This document shows, piece by piece, positions 1-11,016 of a stretch of DNA of 64,000 nucleotides. A program made the position numbers and the translations under genes. The notes beneath the pieces were generated by a model. That model had not been told where the DNA came from. It did not search any database and saw only the letters and a program-made list of their open reading frames with translations. The stretch comes from Beroe forskalii. Taxonomy: Eukaryota; Ctenophora; Nuda; Beroida; Beroidae. The first letter of the stretch is position 1. Each line of letters opens with the position of its first letter. The stretch is from assembly GCA_011033025.1 (NCBI GenBank), contig WFMF01000022.1:248001-312000 (forward strand), given 5' to 3'.

Positions 1-533
1 TCAATCTGGAAAGGGAGAAGCAAGAGAAATTAGAGACCTTGAAGTCAGACATAATCATGAAATGGTACGAACAGACTAAGGTGGTTGCGAAGAAGTCGGC
101 GTTCATGAATAAAGAGGTGACAGTTTTAGATCAAATCAACCACATTCTGTCCAGCAAAGAAAAGCTGCTAGACCGAACTACTCAGAACCGAAGTTCCACC
201 GAGGTCTTCGGGGAAGCTGGAGTGACTTCTCATCCGTATGTTTTCAACGACGATGACTTCTACCAGCAGCTGTTACGAGAGATAATCGACAAGAAGATGG
301 GGAATATCGATACGAATGAGCCGGAAAATATGGGAAAGCAATGGATGGAGCTACAGAAATTGAAAGTCAAAGCAAAGAAAAAGTCCGTTGATACTAAAGC
401 CAGCAAAGGTCGGAAGTTGCGCTATGATGTCCATTCGAAGTTGCTCGGATTCATGGCTCCTGTAACGACTGATACGTTGTCAGATGAGCGGCAAAATGAA
501 CTTTTCAAGTCATTATTTACTTCTAAGTTGTAG
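1..533 (+). CDS. AATF: AATF/Che-1 (Bfr2 family), C-terminal part, 5' end outside window
   Basis: The frame is open from base 3 to the TAG at 531-533, so only the C-terminal exon is present. AATF (yeast Bfr2) is a nucleolar protein of the small-subunit processome and, in animals, also a transcription cofactor. The visible part starts with a charged helical stretch. It continues with the family's C-terminal (TRAUB) signature: NDDDFYQQLLREIID near 240-290, then a conserved block DTKASKGRKLRYDVHSKL near 390-450, followed by LGFMAP. These blocks are the strongest identifiers and are in the usual order near the C-terminus. The real start codon lies upstream of the window. Confidence in the family is high; the exon start is not visible. 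Confidence 0.9.
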   Translation, partial: NLEREKQEKLETLKSDIIMKWYEQTKVVAKKSAFMNKEVTVLDQINHILSSKEKLLDRTTQNRSSTEVFGEAGVTSHPYVFNDDDFYQQLLREIIDKKMGNIDTNEPENMGKQWMELQKLKVKAKKKSVDTKASKGRKLRYDVHSKLLGFMAPVTTDTLSDERQNELFKSLFTSKL

Positions 534-990
534 CCACTTACCATGGCACTAAACTAGGGTTCTGTAAACTTTGATTTGGATTTATCTTGGCATAACGATT
601 AACCAACTGATTGATAAACACTAACAGACGTGCATTTTAAGCCTATTTCAAGCATCTTTGTTGCTTTTTATTCTGTATTTAAGTCCTTTAAATGTCGTCA
701 TGAGTTTCTGTGTATTAATCACTGCTTCATGATATCACATTTGAATTTCGATCATTATGATATGGCCTTTTTAGAAATATTTGCTTTAATTTAAATAATT
801 GCCCGCCATTATTGCTGATAATTGAAAGTTTAATGCTGATATCGAAATATTAATGCTGATTTTCATCAGCATTAATTAGATAATTATAACGAATTACTTA
901 TCCAAAATTGATTTAATTCAAATTTGAGGACTATGCTGTAATTCCTCCTATCATGAATATGACATAACAAAGTAACCGTCTTGAGAGGCG
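534..990 (+). other. Intergenic, AT-rich, no gene seen
   Basis: This is the spacer between the AATF stop and the next start codon. A short imperfect repeat of the kind TTAATGCTGAT / ATCAGCATTAA occurs at about 828-880 and could form a small hairpin. I see no coding or RNA signal. Confidence 0.6.
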
Positions 991-2376
991 ATGGTCAATC
1001 GGCAAACTCCCCCCATAACACGACCAGCCCCTAAAGTCAAAGTTCCCGAGGAAGTGCCAAAGGCTCCCACTAACACATACGAACGAGTTACATTCTTTGG
1101 CGGAAGGGTCTACAAGCAGCTAACAGCCAACAGATTCCGTATTCTTGTCGTTGGAGCATTCCCCTTTGTAGCCTACATCTGTACATCGTTCATAGAGTAC
1201 CAGAGGAAGCGGTATGAGTTCAGATTGCAGCAGTCGACTTTCTTCAAGAATTCCATTGCTGCGATAGCAAACAGTCCTGAGATTAGGGAGAATTATGGTA
1301 AAAACATAAAACTGAAGCGAGCAAGTTTCTGGACTGTCTCTTCTGGATTTGTTCCTTGGGTTGGTGATTTAGTGATATGTGGCTTGATAAATTTTATTAG
1401 CAATTCTGATATAAATTGCTTTATTGACGCTTTTATTCATTAAAACCACTTCAAATTCATGCCGAATTTCAGACCCCCCGACCCTCCACACTTAACCCCT
1501 ATATTCACCTACTCTGAAGAACTTCTTTTTCAGATCAAAGAACGTCACGTTTGGTTGGGATTCTCTGGAAATCTACAGGAAGGCTGGATCAGAATGGGAC
1601 TACGACGAACGGACTTTGTTCTCAACAAAGATGTTTTCAAAACTCTTGGAAAACAAATAGATAACGAATTAGTTCAAGTTCTGAAGGATTCCATGGAACT
1701 TTCTAATGAAAAGCTGTCTGAGGGGATTTCGGATACTGATGAGACGAATACTGGTAAAGAAACTGAAGAAACGACCTCTACACCACCAGCTGATGATGCT
1801 GATGCATCAGCTGACAAGGTACTGCTATCTGAGGAAGGTTCAGGCAGTGATGCTGCGAATGCTGGTGAGTCAGGAAGTATCACTGAGGAAGCAACTCCCA
1901 AATCTTCTGAATCTGATGATCAGGGAGCTGAGAAAACTTCAGCTGATGAAAGTACTGCAGATGTGAAACCGCAAGAACTGACTGCAAGAGAAATCATGGA
2001 ACAGAAGCTTATAGCCAAGGAAATTCGTGATAAAACTCAATCCGATGCAAGTCAAGAGTACTTGAGAAAGGTACGTGAATTATACCCGCAATTGTCAGAA
2101 AACTTCAGTCAAAACGATCTGGAGCAAGCCATAGCACTCCGAAAGGACCGGTTACTGATGGGACAGGCGTTTGATAAAACGTGGGATCTACTGTCCTTGT
2201 CAATACACCCTGATTCCAAGGCTCAGGACATCCCTGTGTATGTTTTGTATGATCCTGAAGAGAGTTATGTCGATCAGGGAGACTATGTTATTGATACTAG
2301 TTTCTTGTCGATCAAACGGAAGGAAGCTCTGCAGACTGAGGTGGTTAAACGGGAAATTCCAGCGCAAACTCATTGA
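991..2376 (+). CDS. COA1-like (mitochondrial cytochrome c oxidase assembly factor) membrane protein, two exons
   Basis: Exon 1 starts at the ATG at 991 and most likely ends at 1350 (donor GTTCCT); 1371 (donor GTGATA) keeps the same phase. Exon 2 starts at 1534 after a CTTCTTTTTCAG acceptor and ends at the TGA at 2374-2376. The N-terminal part has one membrane segment (FRILVVGAFPFVAYICTSFI), then a helix with NSPEIRENYGKNIKLK. Exon 2 begins IKERHVWLGFSG and near its end has QDIPVYVLYDPEE. This order (TM helix, 'xxP-x-x-xxxGxxI', beta strand ending in SG, 'IPV' strand) resembles COA1, an inner-membrane protein acting in early complex IV assembly. It departs from COA1 by a long acidic, Ser/Thr/Glu-rich stretch of about 150 residues (roughly 1690-1970) between the two halves. 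I identify it by pattern only; another COA1/TIM21-like protein is possible. Confidence 0.5.
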
Positions 2377-2561
2377 AGGAAATAGGTTGATAGGTTTAAT
2401 TATTCTGTCATGAAATTAATTTATTATGGTGATCACTGTGATTCAAAGTTTGAATTTTAATTTTTGGATATCAGTTTGGAAAGAATTTTTGTACATACAT
2501 TGCTCTTTTTTCTATGCTTTCAGCCTTATGTTTTCATTCATCAATGATTCCAATTCAATTC

Positions 2562-2567
2562 AATAAA
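2562..2567 (+). promoter_or_regulatory. AATAAA polyadenylation signal, COA1-like gene
   Basis: A canonical AATAAA lies about 185 bases after the stop of the COA1-like gene and before the next gene, in the position expected for its 3' end. Confidence 0.55.
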
Positions 2568-2710
2568 ATTTAACTACCAGGGTTTCATTTAGAATACGTT
2601 TGAATCAAACACCATGATTTGGTTAACTTAACTAATCGATTTTACACTTCCCCATAGGTTTTTTAGATTATGGTCCATAAAGTTCCCCCTCTGTAAATCT
2701 CCCCATCACG

Positions 2711-3256
2711 ATGCTGACAAGACACATCCCTGTTTCTCTCCTCTTATGTCTGATAATCCTAACCCACCACACCACTCACTCCTTCCTTGAAGACATCACC
2801 ACCAAGCGGATATCTTCCTTCATGAAGAAGATCGGCCAGGCGTTCAGTGACCTTTTTCAGTGCTCGTACAGTTGTCCTAACGGCGGGTACCCCATTCCCC
2901 GACCTGGCTACGTGCCAACATCTAACGGGTGTGGAACGGACTCGACCATGTTCACTAAAGAACTCGGCAAGTTCCTGCCCTCAGTAAACGAGTGTTGCTC
3001 AGCGCACGATGTGTGCTATGGGAGTTGTGGGATCAGTAAAGCAACCTGCGATAACAACTTCAGGAAGTGCTTGAAGGATGTCTGCTCGGTTGCTAAGGAG
3101 GTTGCTAGGGCGGTGGGCAGTAAGTTCGATGTCAAGGAGATGTGTGAGGCGGCTGGGAACAGTCTGTACACGGTGGTGGCTTCGACTGGCTGCACGGCGT
3201 ACAAGGCGGCGCAGGGAGAGGCGTGTTTCTGTACAGCGAGTAATCCTGAGTTGTGA
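2711..3256 (+). CDS. Group XII-type secreted phospholipase A2
   Basis: A single-exon gene of 181 residues, ATG at 2711, TGA at 3254-3256. The first ~24 residues are a signal peptide (hydrophobic core VSLLLCLIILT). Cys51-Cys55 open the domain. The calcium-loop region reads NGCGTD near residues 72-77. The catalytic motif CCSAHDVCYGSCG places the active-site His99-Asp100 pair. Further cysteines follow the PLA2G12 pattern (TCDNNFRKCLKDVC, then CEAAGNSLY, TGC, ACFC). Group XII enzymes hydrolyse or bind the sn-2 position of phospholipids and are normal secreted tissue proteins. The length matches the mammalian group XIIA protein (about 190). No introns are seen here, whereas vertebrate copies have several. 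Confidence 0.9.
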   Translation: MLTRHIPVSLLLCLIILTHHTTHSFLEDITTKRISSFMKKIGQAFSDLFQCSYSCPNGGYPIPRPGYVPTSNGCGTDSTMFTKELGKFLPSVNECCSAHDVCYGSCGISKATCDNNFRKCLKDVCSVAKEVARAVGSKFDVKEMCEAAGNSLYTVVASTGCTAYKAAQGEACFCTASNPEL

Positions 3257-4051
3257 CTAGAAGCAGACAATCATTATTGAAGGATAACTGCCGAGAGTAA
3301 GGAGTCTAACCGTGTTTCTCAGATCACTGCAATACAAACGAGTGCTCACGGGATTGTATGCAGCATGCCAGAGATGGTATAAGCTGGATAACGCTTATCA
3401 GGAGTAATTGTTGAATCATGCGAATTGAATGACAATTTTATTTATGTAGAGCTTGGTTTATTTCACGAGAACGTTTAGTTAGAATTATAATCCTGTGATA
3501 CCCAAACAACTTTATTGACTTTGGATCATGTTTTGTTTAGAAAAGAAGATGCAAAATGTCGCTTATATTACCTTTCAGTCTTTGGCTTGCACCATGGATT
3601 GGTCTTTAGCTTGTAATTATGGATTGTGCTGGAGTACTGATTTTTACCATCAATCTTGAACTCTCGTTATAGCTTTCAATAATGACAAAAATGAGGGAAA
3701 ATATTATTGATAATATGAGTTTATACCTAAAGTCCACGATTTTACAGCCTATTTGAGATTTTCGAATAATGAATATTTATAATATTGGTTATGTTAGTTA
3801 TTATTGATGTATTCAAATGATTATGGTATTTGCGTCATAACTAAATAACGATTCTAGAATCATGCTTTCACAATGTCACAGCCCACAGGGGACCATTTTT
3901 TCAATTTTTACCCTGAAACGTCAATACAGGGTGCCAGTGTGTAGATAACTGCTGATTCCCCTGCCTATAGTATCCTTCATTCTGAGAAATCTACCGTCAA
4001 AATTGTGTTCTTAAACAGTTCAACTCAACTTCCCTCACTGTAGCATTAGCA
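3257..4051 (+). other. Intergenic, AT-rich, no gene seen
   Basis: About 0.8 kb between the PLA2 stop and the MAK16 start codon. Only low-complexity AT-rich sequence and no convincing ORF. Confidence 0.6.
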
Positions 4052-7000
4052 ATGCAGAACGACGAGCTAATCTGGCAGAACCTGAACCAGGACTTCTGTT
4101 CGTACAAGGTCCGTGTGAAGCAACAAAACCAGTCCTTCTGCAAGAACGAGAACAATGTGACTGGGCTGTGTAACCGACAGTCGTGTCCCCTGGCTAACAG
4201 CAGATACGCAACTGTCAGGGAGGATAAAGGTACTACTCTTCAGTCTTAAATAGACGGGGGTGGTGTAATAACTGTCCCCCTGTGTATGTTTTCCAAAAAT
4301 GCCGTAAAAAGGGGGTTTCAAATAAGTGGGGGGTGACTTTGCATCGAATAATTCGATGTGATTTTGATAATTTTTCATTTGAAGAAAAATATTAACAATC
4401 TATAAACAAAACTGGACTGTTAACAAGTCAAATTAAGGAATCAAGTACAAAACGGTTGCTTGTAAGCTGAAAATTCTAACAAAAATTGTGAATTTTGATC
4501 GGTTTTATAGGTATGTCTTTTCAAAATTTTCAAAATTTCTAAACGGGGAGGGTGTTAAATAACTGTCCCCCACCGTAGTAAAAATCCAAAAAACTGCAAT
4601 CGTCTCCCCCCCGTCTATTTGAGACTGAAGAGTATAAATACTATGTTGGTGATCGGATGGAAATAATTAGCCGTTCTGTTGCTGATTCTTCATAATTTCT
4701 TTTCATCTTCAGATTTAATTCTATAAATGACACTCTTGGTACATATACCTTTCTCGTTCAACGAGATAACCTGCATGTAGAGTGTACTACACTATTAACT
4801 ACATGATACCTATGCAAATTACATGCCAATGCTTGGTTTTATTTGTAATTCACCCTGCCTGTAGTCACACATACAAACTCGGTGATCTGAAAATCACCCC
4901 CCGCTCGCCCCGCTCATTTTCAGATCACCGAGTTTGTATGTGTGACTACAGGCAGGGTGGAAAAAAATCTTTTCATCTTGTACGGAATAATATGATGTTT
5001 TTGAGTAGATTTCAGAACAATATTTAGACTCCTGCCTGAGCTTCGCGCATTTATTAATTTATTGAAATTCCCTATCACCAGGAACTATTTTGCTCACATC
5101 ATTTCATTGTCAGGTGTATGTTACCTGTACATGAAAGTGATAGAACGAGCCCACACTCCCAAGGAAATGTGGGAAAAGATAAAACTGCCGCGGAACTACG
5201 AGAAAGCCTTGGAACTGGTTAGTCCTCGGTGTGGGAGATATCATTGCACTGCTTGCAATGACTTTTTCATAATGAGTCACTGAATGTTTCTTCTTGAAAA
5301 AGTGAAAAAAAATTTAGAATATGTTATGTATTCGGAACGAATAACCGATCGTTTGCATAGCTCACATTTTTTCAGATTGATAAGCATTTGATCTACTGGC
5401 CCAACTTTACGATACACAAGTGTAAACAGAGGTACACTAAAATAGTTCAGTACTTGATCAGAATGAGGAAACTGAGGAAAAAGAACACGAAGAAACTTGT
5501 ATCACGTGACTTGAAGGTAAAATTTATTAACATAAATATATTTCATAAAATTTCAACGAATTGTGACCCGAATTCTCCATAATTGATTCAAAACATGACG
5601 AAAACGCGACTTTGGTTATAATCAAAGAATTAATTGCACTTTTAGTGTCTCCGGATTTCAGCAGATTTTTCCCTCAAATACTCATCTGTGAACTCTCCTC
5701 CTCCAGATGGAGAAGCGGGAGTCACGCCGGGAGGCTAAAGCTCTGGCAGCAGCACAGCTAGACCAGTCAATAGAGAAGGAGTTACTGGAGAGACTGAAGA
5801 AGGGAACGTACGGGGACATCTACAACATTCACAAGGATGTCTTCGAAAAGCTCGTAGATGAGGTTTGTTCTTACCTTTCAAAAGTCGGTACTCCGGGTAC
5901 TCGTGAGTACCGGGAAATTTTTTTGATCTACTGGGAAATTTTCTGGAAATCTGAAATTTTCGAAAATTTTGATCAATCACAAAACTAAGTGGCAACGAAT
6001 CTTCCCACTCCCAGTGAATCTTCCCACTTCCCTGTAGTAAGGAATCTTCCCACTTCCCAGTGGCAACGAATCTTTCCACTTCCTGGTAGTTAGGAATCTT
6101 CTCACTTCCCAGTGGCAACGAATCTTCCCACTTCCCAATGGTTAGGAATCTTCCCAATTCCCAGTGGCAACGAATATTCCCACTTCCCGGTAGTAAGGAA
6201 TCTTCCTACTTCCCAGTGGGAACAAACCTTCCCACTTCCCAGTGGCAATGAACCTTCCCAATTTCCAGTGGCAAGGAATCTTCTCACTCCTTGGAACTAA
6301 CTTACTAAGGAATCTTCTCAATTCTAAGTAACTAGGAATCTTCCTAACTTCCAGTGGCAAGGAATTTTCCCAGACCCCAGATATAAAGTTTAATAGAGCT
6401 TTGGATGCTCTAAGATAACGATGCTCTAAGATAACGATGTTTCTATCTACTTGAAACGTCTGGTTCGCTGGGGGCTGCCGCCCCCAGACCCCTGCTCACA
6501 ACTGTTGAACTTACGTTCATATCAGTTGACCATGCCATTATTCTCAAAATTGGCAGCAGAAATCTTAAAATGACGATGTTCCTATCTACTTGAAACGTCT
6601 GGATCACTGGGGGCTGCCGCCCCCAGACCCCTGCTTACAATTACTGTTGGACTTAAGTAGTTAAGTTTATATCAGAGCATCAGGATTTGTCCATGAATCA
6701 TTCATATCTTGAATATGATGGAAAATATTTGCTTTCGATGGACATTTCGCGAGCGAAGCGAGCGGTCCACAAAAAGCATAAAAATTTGATTTGGTGGGAA
6801 AAAATGTGGTGAGTACCGGGAAGAAAAATACTTTTGAAAGGTAAGGGTTTGTTGGGAGTCCAGTTTTAGGGTAATATACGACATACGTGTTTGATAATTG
6901 AAATTGTTAAGTATTGCACAATTTATTAAGACCGTTCAGGCAATAAAACATAACCTGGTGCCATAATATATGGAGACTTAGGCAGCGGCAGTTTTGGAAG

Positions 7001-10000
7001 GGAAACTTGGCAATATCAATATCAAGGAAATTCAATATTGTTTGAAATATATATGAAATCTTTAATCTCCCGGCAAATTGATCTGAGCATTTAGTTGATG
7101 CATTTCGAGTGATGCATTATAGGTGATGCATTTTTTAAATTTTTAAAAATCATACTGTATAGTGTATATTCCATCAAATGAGGGGCAAACAAATAACAGC
7201 ATATTTCAAATGTCCTAATCAAAGTAATAAAATCAAATAATGTTCATTTACAGTCGACTAGTAGAACAGCAAAACTACCAGGATCAAAATAATCATGAAA
7301 TCGTTTGTAAATCTATCAGGGCAAAAACTCTTTCCGTCAATCGTAGTGCTCCGATTTATTCTGTTTCCTGAATAACTACAGGTATAATTTTCTGTGGGGA
7401 CGCAGTAAACACTGCACTTCTCCCCAAAGTACCCATCTGAACATTTGTCACACTCCACGCCTCCCCAATTCCCATTGCATATCCTCAGTCCATCCGCTGA
7501 ACAGTTGTATCTTCCGGAAACTCCAATGCATTTCATGGTACATTGGCCCTGCGGATATAAATTCTCGCGACATTTGTCGCAGGTAAGTCCTTCGAATGGA
7601 TAAGGACATCGATCACAGAGCTCCCCGTCCAGTTCCCGAGACACTGTTTCAATCCTGCCTCTGTGCAGGCGTACCTGTTCTCCACTGCTTCACATCGGAC
7701 ATTGCACTTACCCTCGGGATAATGATGTTCTATGCAAACTTCGCAGTTTTCCCAGTCTTGTTTCCTGCACAAATCTTAAGTCCGTTCTGGTTGCAGGTAT
7801 AAATGCCCTCCTGTGATTCACAGTACTTTTTACATCCCCTTCCGAAGTAATTCTCACAGCAAACCAGTTTAATTTTAAGCCTTACGAAAGAATGTCCAAT
7901 TGGCATAGTTTCATCCCATGTGCCATCGTGAAAGTATAACATTTTCTCCTTCCATCGGCCATTGCCTTTTATTTCCTTTAAAGGCAAATGAAGAGTAGTA
8001 TAACTTAGAAAAAGAAAGTGATTATTTTTATATTTATGATAAACCTCCATCGTTAGGAACATTTCTTGGCCACTTTCTAAAAGGAATTCGTTATTTCTAA
8101 GTCTATCATTTAAGTCGTGTAACTGCACAACTTCGTGGTCGGAACAGTTTTCCACAGCAATGGGTCTGCACCACGCCAGCCTTGACCTTATAGTCCTTCT
8201 GGAATTGTACACCGCAACGTTCGTGAAGAATAAGTCGCACCCTGAGCTGTGCTCGAACTTATTGCAGTTGATGTCAGAGTAGTATTCCATGAGGCTAATG
8301 GAGGCGCTTCCGATCCTAGTACCTTGAACGTGGCTCGCCGGTTGCTGGGAGAAAATAATGAAAAAGTTTAGTTTTTGGAGTCTTTGAATGATGGATAGTT
8401 GAGGGAAATAAGGCACCTATCTTCCTTATAGGTTAGTTACCGGTCAAGGATAGACTTATGACTCATTGGTTGCTATTGATGAATTTAATTGATTCAGTTC
8501 AATTATTGATCATCATATTATCTCATTATCATTTTTGATTGGGTAGCTCGCTGTAAATTGGGCGGTAGATACAAACTTTCTTATGAAATTTTCACTGAAC
8601 TGAACTGTTATATTGAACGTTCAACTGACCGATAAGTTATAAATGAAATAAAGTCATTACTCATCTAGATTGCAGCTATTTCAGTCGATCTGTAATCTAT
8701 ATCCATTATCCAACATTCACATTGTTTGCTAGGTCTGATAAGATTTTAATATTCCTTTTGTTTATATCTTTATTCAGACCAAGCATTTACTCTTCAATGC
8801 ATTTTCTAAAGAATTCAGAACCTACCAGTGATAGCAAGAGAATTACTAGTGGGATAAACCTTTTTCATCCATTACACCTGCAGGATTTCAATTGTCAAGC
8901 AGGATGTTAAGGAGAATTTCTGGTCACTTAAATACATTCCTGTACAGATAGATATATCAATAAAAACAATGAAATCGTGACCTCAGAGCTATCAGCTACC
9001 AAACTTAAAAAGTTGGAATTAATAATATTATCAGGCAAAATTATTCATCGCCCTGATGCTAAATTTAAAATGAAGTAATAACAGTTTTGATTGAAAACAA
9101 AATTTTCGGTGTCAGTATAATGAATTTATTTGATTTCACGGCAAATCGCGATGGTACCTTGTTATTGGACAAAATTATCACGGACTTTAGTTTCACGAAA
9201 CCAAAATTTCATTGACATTTATATTCACAACAAAGATTTTCAACAAAAATTTGAAATTTTCGGCTCGATTCTTCCAATTTTCTTGAATACTTCGATTGAA
9301 GATTTTTCAATATTTTTCGTAAATTAATGATGAATTTCCATATCACAATTAAGCATCGTATCATATTGGGCTATATTTTTTGGGCTATATTTTTGGAATC
9401 ACTGTTTTGTTTGGAATCACTGTCATACACCTGTGATTTGAATAGCAGTACAAAGTGAAGGATCCTTTAGCTCCTGTTTAGATTCTACTTTCAGTGAAAA
9501 ATAAAATTGTGGTTTACGGATGAAGAAGTAAATTTGAAATTACCACTACAATGAAAGTATTCTTCGAGTTCAACATCAGATAAAGCAAGTTTAATAAAAT
9601 GTCTAATCGAAAATAACAATCGAAATCCCTTTCAATTGAGCAATTGCTGAGTGAATTAATAGGTTAATAGTGCCGTGCTTTGCATGGAATCCTGAAGCAT
9701 ACCAACATGGGAGTTTCTAATGATGAGAACAAAGGATTTACGTAACAAATACGTAAATACTTTGTGCTCATGTTAGAAGCTTTGGTTTCTCCGTTTGCTT
9801 GACTATTTAATAACGGTTTTAAGTAGCTCTGTAGACCATGAGGTGCCATAGACGTCATGGCTCATGGTGCGCGTATAGATTGAACATAGTTCACAAGCCA
9901 CATGGGGTCTGCATGAAATCAGAAATAATAATTAGCAAATAACTTATACCCTATAAATTAATGCTCAATTACAATGTTACAGCTTGGTGGCCAAAAACTT

Positions 10001-10542
10001 ATTGGCCCATATCTTGATGACATTTTAAGCAGCCCCAAGACAAAAACACAATATTTTGGACCATCTCAACCGCCCCTTTATACTTTTATACTGGATGGCC
10101 CAAAAATATCTGGACGCATTAATTTAACCGACCGTCTTCACCAAAAACAAAAATTCATTTGTTCTCATTAATTAGTGCCTAAGGTATGACATAGCATAGG
10201 CCCGTTAAACTTTTAGTTCTTGGCTGGCAACCTGGTCCACTGTTTATGAACAGAAAGAGTCAGCAGACTGCTACTTTTTATATTAGTATTCTGCAATCAG
10301 TAAGATAATTTCCCGCTTTTTATATACTGCATTCAATTATTCTAAGGCAAAATATCATTAAATATAAATTGTCGAATAAACAGAACTCTCCTCTCCCTCA
10401 GGAAGTTGAGCAAGAGGAGGAAGAAGAATCTGAGTTTGTGGAGGACTTTGACGAGAGTGACCTGGAGGATATCGAGGATTACGAGCTCGAGATGGAAATG
10501 GAACCTTCTACCTCGCGGAAAAAAGTTAAAATAACGCAATGA
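4052..10542 (+). CDS. MAK16: MAK16 ribosome biogenesis protein, five exons
   Basis: Exons: 4052-4229, 5114-5217, 5376-5516, 5707-5862, 10402-10542 (TGA at 10540-10542). All junctions are GT-AG and phases agree, giving 239 residues (human about 300). MAK16 is a nucleolar protein needed for 60S (large-subunit) pre-ribosome assembly. Exon 1 has the cysteine motif FC...FC...[13 protein letters not shown]. Exon 2 reads [11 protein letters not shown]...NYEKAL, exon 3 [21 protein letters not shown], exon 4 [29 protein letters not shown], and exon 5 is the usual acidic tail ending in KKVKITQ. The shorter length comes from the abbreviated acidic tail. Intron 4 (about 4.5 kb) contains a MITE and, on the other strand, a complete DSL-type gene. 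Intron 1 has a MITE and a perfect hairpin. Confidence 0.95.
4234..4634. mobile_element. MITE-like element in MAK16 intron 1
   Basis: Inverted ends TACTCTTCAGTC.. at 4234 and ..GACTGAAGAGTA at 4634, extending inward through AAATAGACGGGGG-type sequence (left near 4247-4258, right near 4606-4617). About 400 bp, no coding capacity. It starts four bases after the MAK16 exon 1 donor. Confidence 0.6.
4851..4959. repeat. Perfect 44-bp-arm hairpin in MAK16 intron 1
   Basis: Bases 4851-4894 and 4916-4959 are exact reverse complements with a 21-base C-rich loop. The arms start with CACCCTGCCTGTAG and end with GATCTGAAAAT. No mismatches, so it is either very young or under conversion. Confidence 0.9.
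5874..6841. mobile_element. Non-autonomous DNA element (family A) with internal minisatellite, in MAK16 intron 4
   Basis: Terminal inverted repeats CCTTTCAAAAGT (5874) and ACTTTTGAAAGG (6841), flanked on both sides by TA, which fits a TA target duplication. Inside are: a CGGTACTCACC-like subterminal motif in both orientations; a tandem array of about 24-bp units (AATCTTCCCACTTCC type) at 5995-6370; two copies of a GC-rich palindrome CTGGGGGCTGCCGCCCCCAG near 6467 and 6607; and a region near 6720-6790 with GCGAGCGAAGCGAGC. The same parts recur in opposite orientation at 22.85-24.03 kb. No transposase. Confidence 0.7.
7258..8344 (-). pseudogene. Delta-like protein with tandem DSL-like modules, nested in MAK16; two frame breaks
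   Basis: Minus strand. The exon starts at 8344 after a TTTTCTCCCAG acceptor; a first exon with a signal peptide is probably upstream but not identified. The N-terminal ~110 residues resemble the MNNL region of Delta/Serrate ligands ([13 protein letters not shown]). Then comes a DSL module ([14 protein letters not shown]...[11 protein letters not shown]). Further cysteine modules of the same plan follow at about 7740-7625 ([10 protein letters not shown]...[14 protein letters not shown]), 7590-7450 (YPQGQC..KC...[15 protein letters not shown]) and 7450-7370 (GYFGEKC..YC...YTC). The C-terminus is a hydrophobic run [12 protein letters not shown] then stop, so no cytoplasmic tail. The frame changes near 7752-7762 and again at the C-run 7623-7626. 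Each could be one missing base in a homopolymer, so it may be intact in reality. Confidence 0.65.
8418..10401. other. Rest of MAK16 intron 4, no gene seen
   Basis: AT-rich intronic DNA between the nested DSL-type gene and MAK16 exon 5. Possible upstream exon or promoter of the nested gene lies here but I could not define it. Small ORFs in this stretch have no domain signature. Confidence 0.5.
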
Positions 10543-11016
10543 TGAACTTTTTATGTGATTTTTAATCCGCCACGGAACTAAACTGAAGATTTTCGTGCTC
10601 AGGACGTGTCTTTTTACCCAGGGTTTTATTTATTTCTGAGTTAGGAATTTTATGATTGATTTCAGTTTTTTTGATATGTTCGCGGTCAAGTTAACTGCAA
10701 CCAGAACAATGTTTGTCATTAACTTATATAACCGTTGTCCAACAGCAATACAAAAAGTAAACTTCTTCAGTTCTTCATTTATTGCATGAAAATGGTAGTT
10801 TATTAGGTAAGGTCAGGCTTAATAAATTCCTGATTCCAACTGTCGGCTTACCTTATCCTGTTGAGATGCTACTGGTCCTCTGCTTTCCATTTCCGAAGTG
10901 TTTAAATAATTTGCAAAATAGATAAATGATTTGTCACTCTAATCTCGATCTATTTAATCTTTAAATCTCTATCCTCAATTTTGCATAACATTCCACTTCT
11001 CCCATTAGCACAGCGT

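Noticed and set aside
8722..8910. Short + strand ORF with a hydrophobic start
   Set aside because: Begins at a non-ATG codon, 62 residues, no splice context and no family resemblance.
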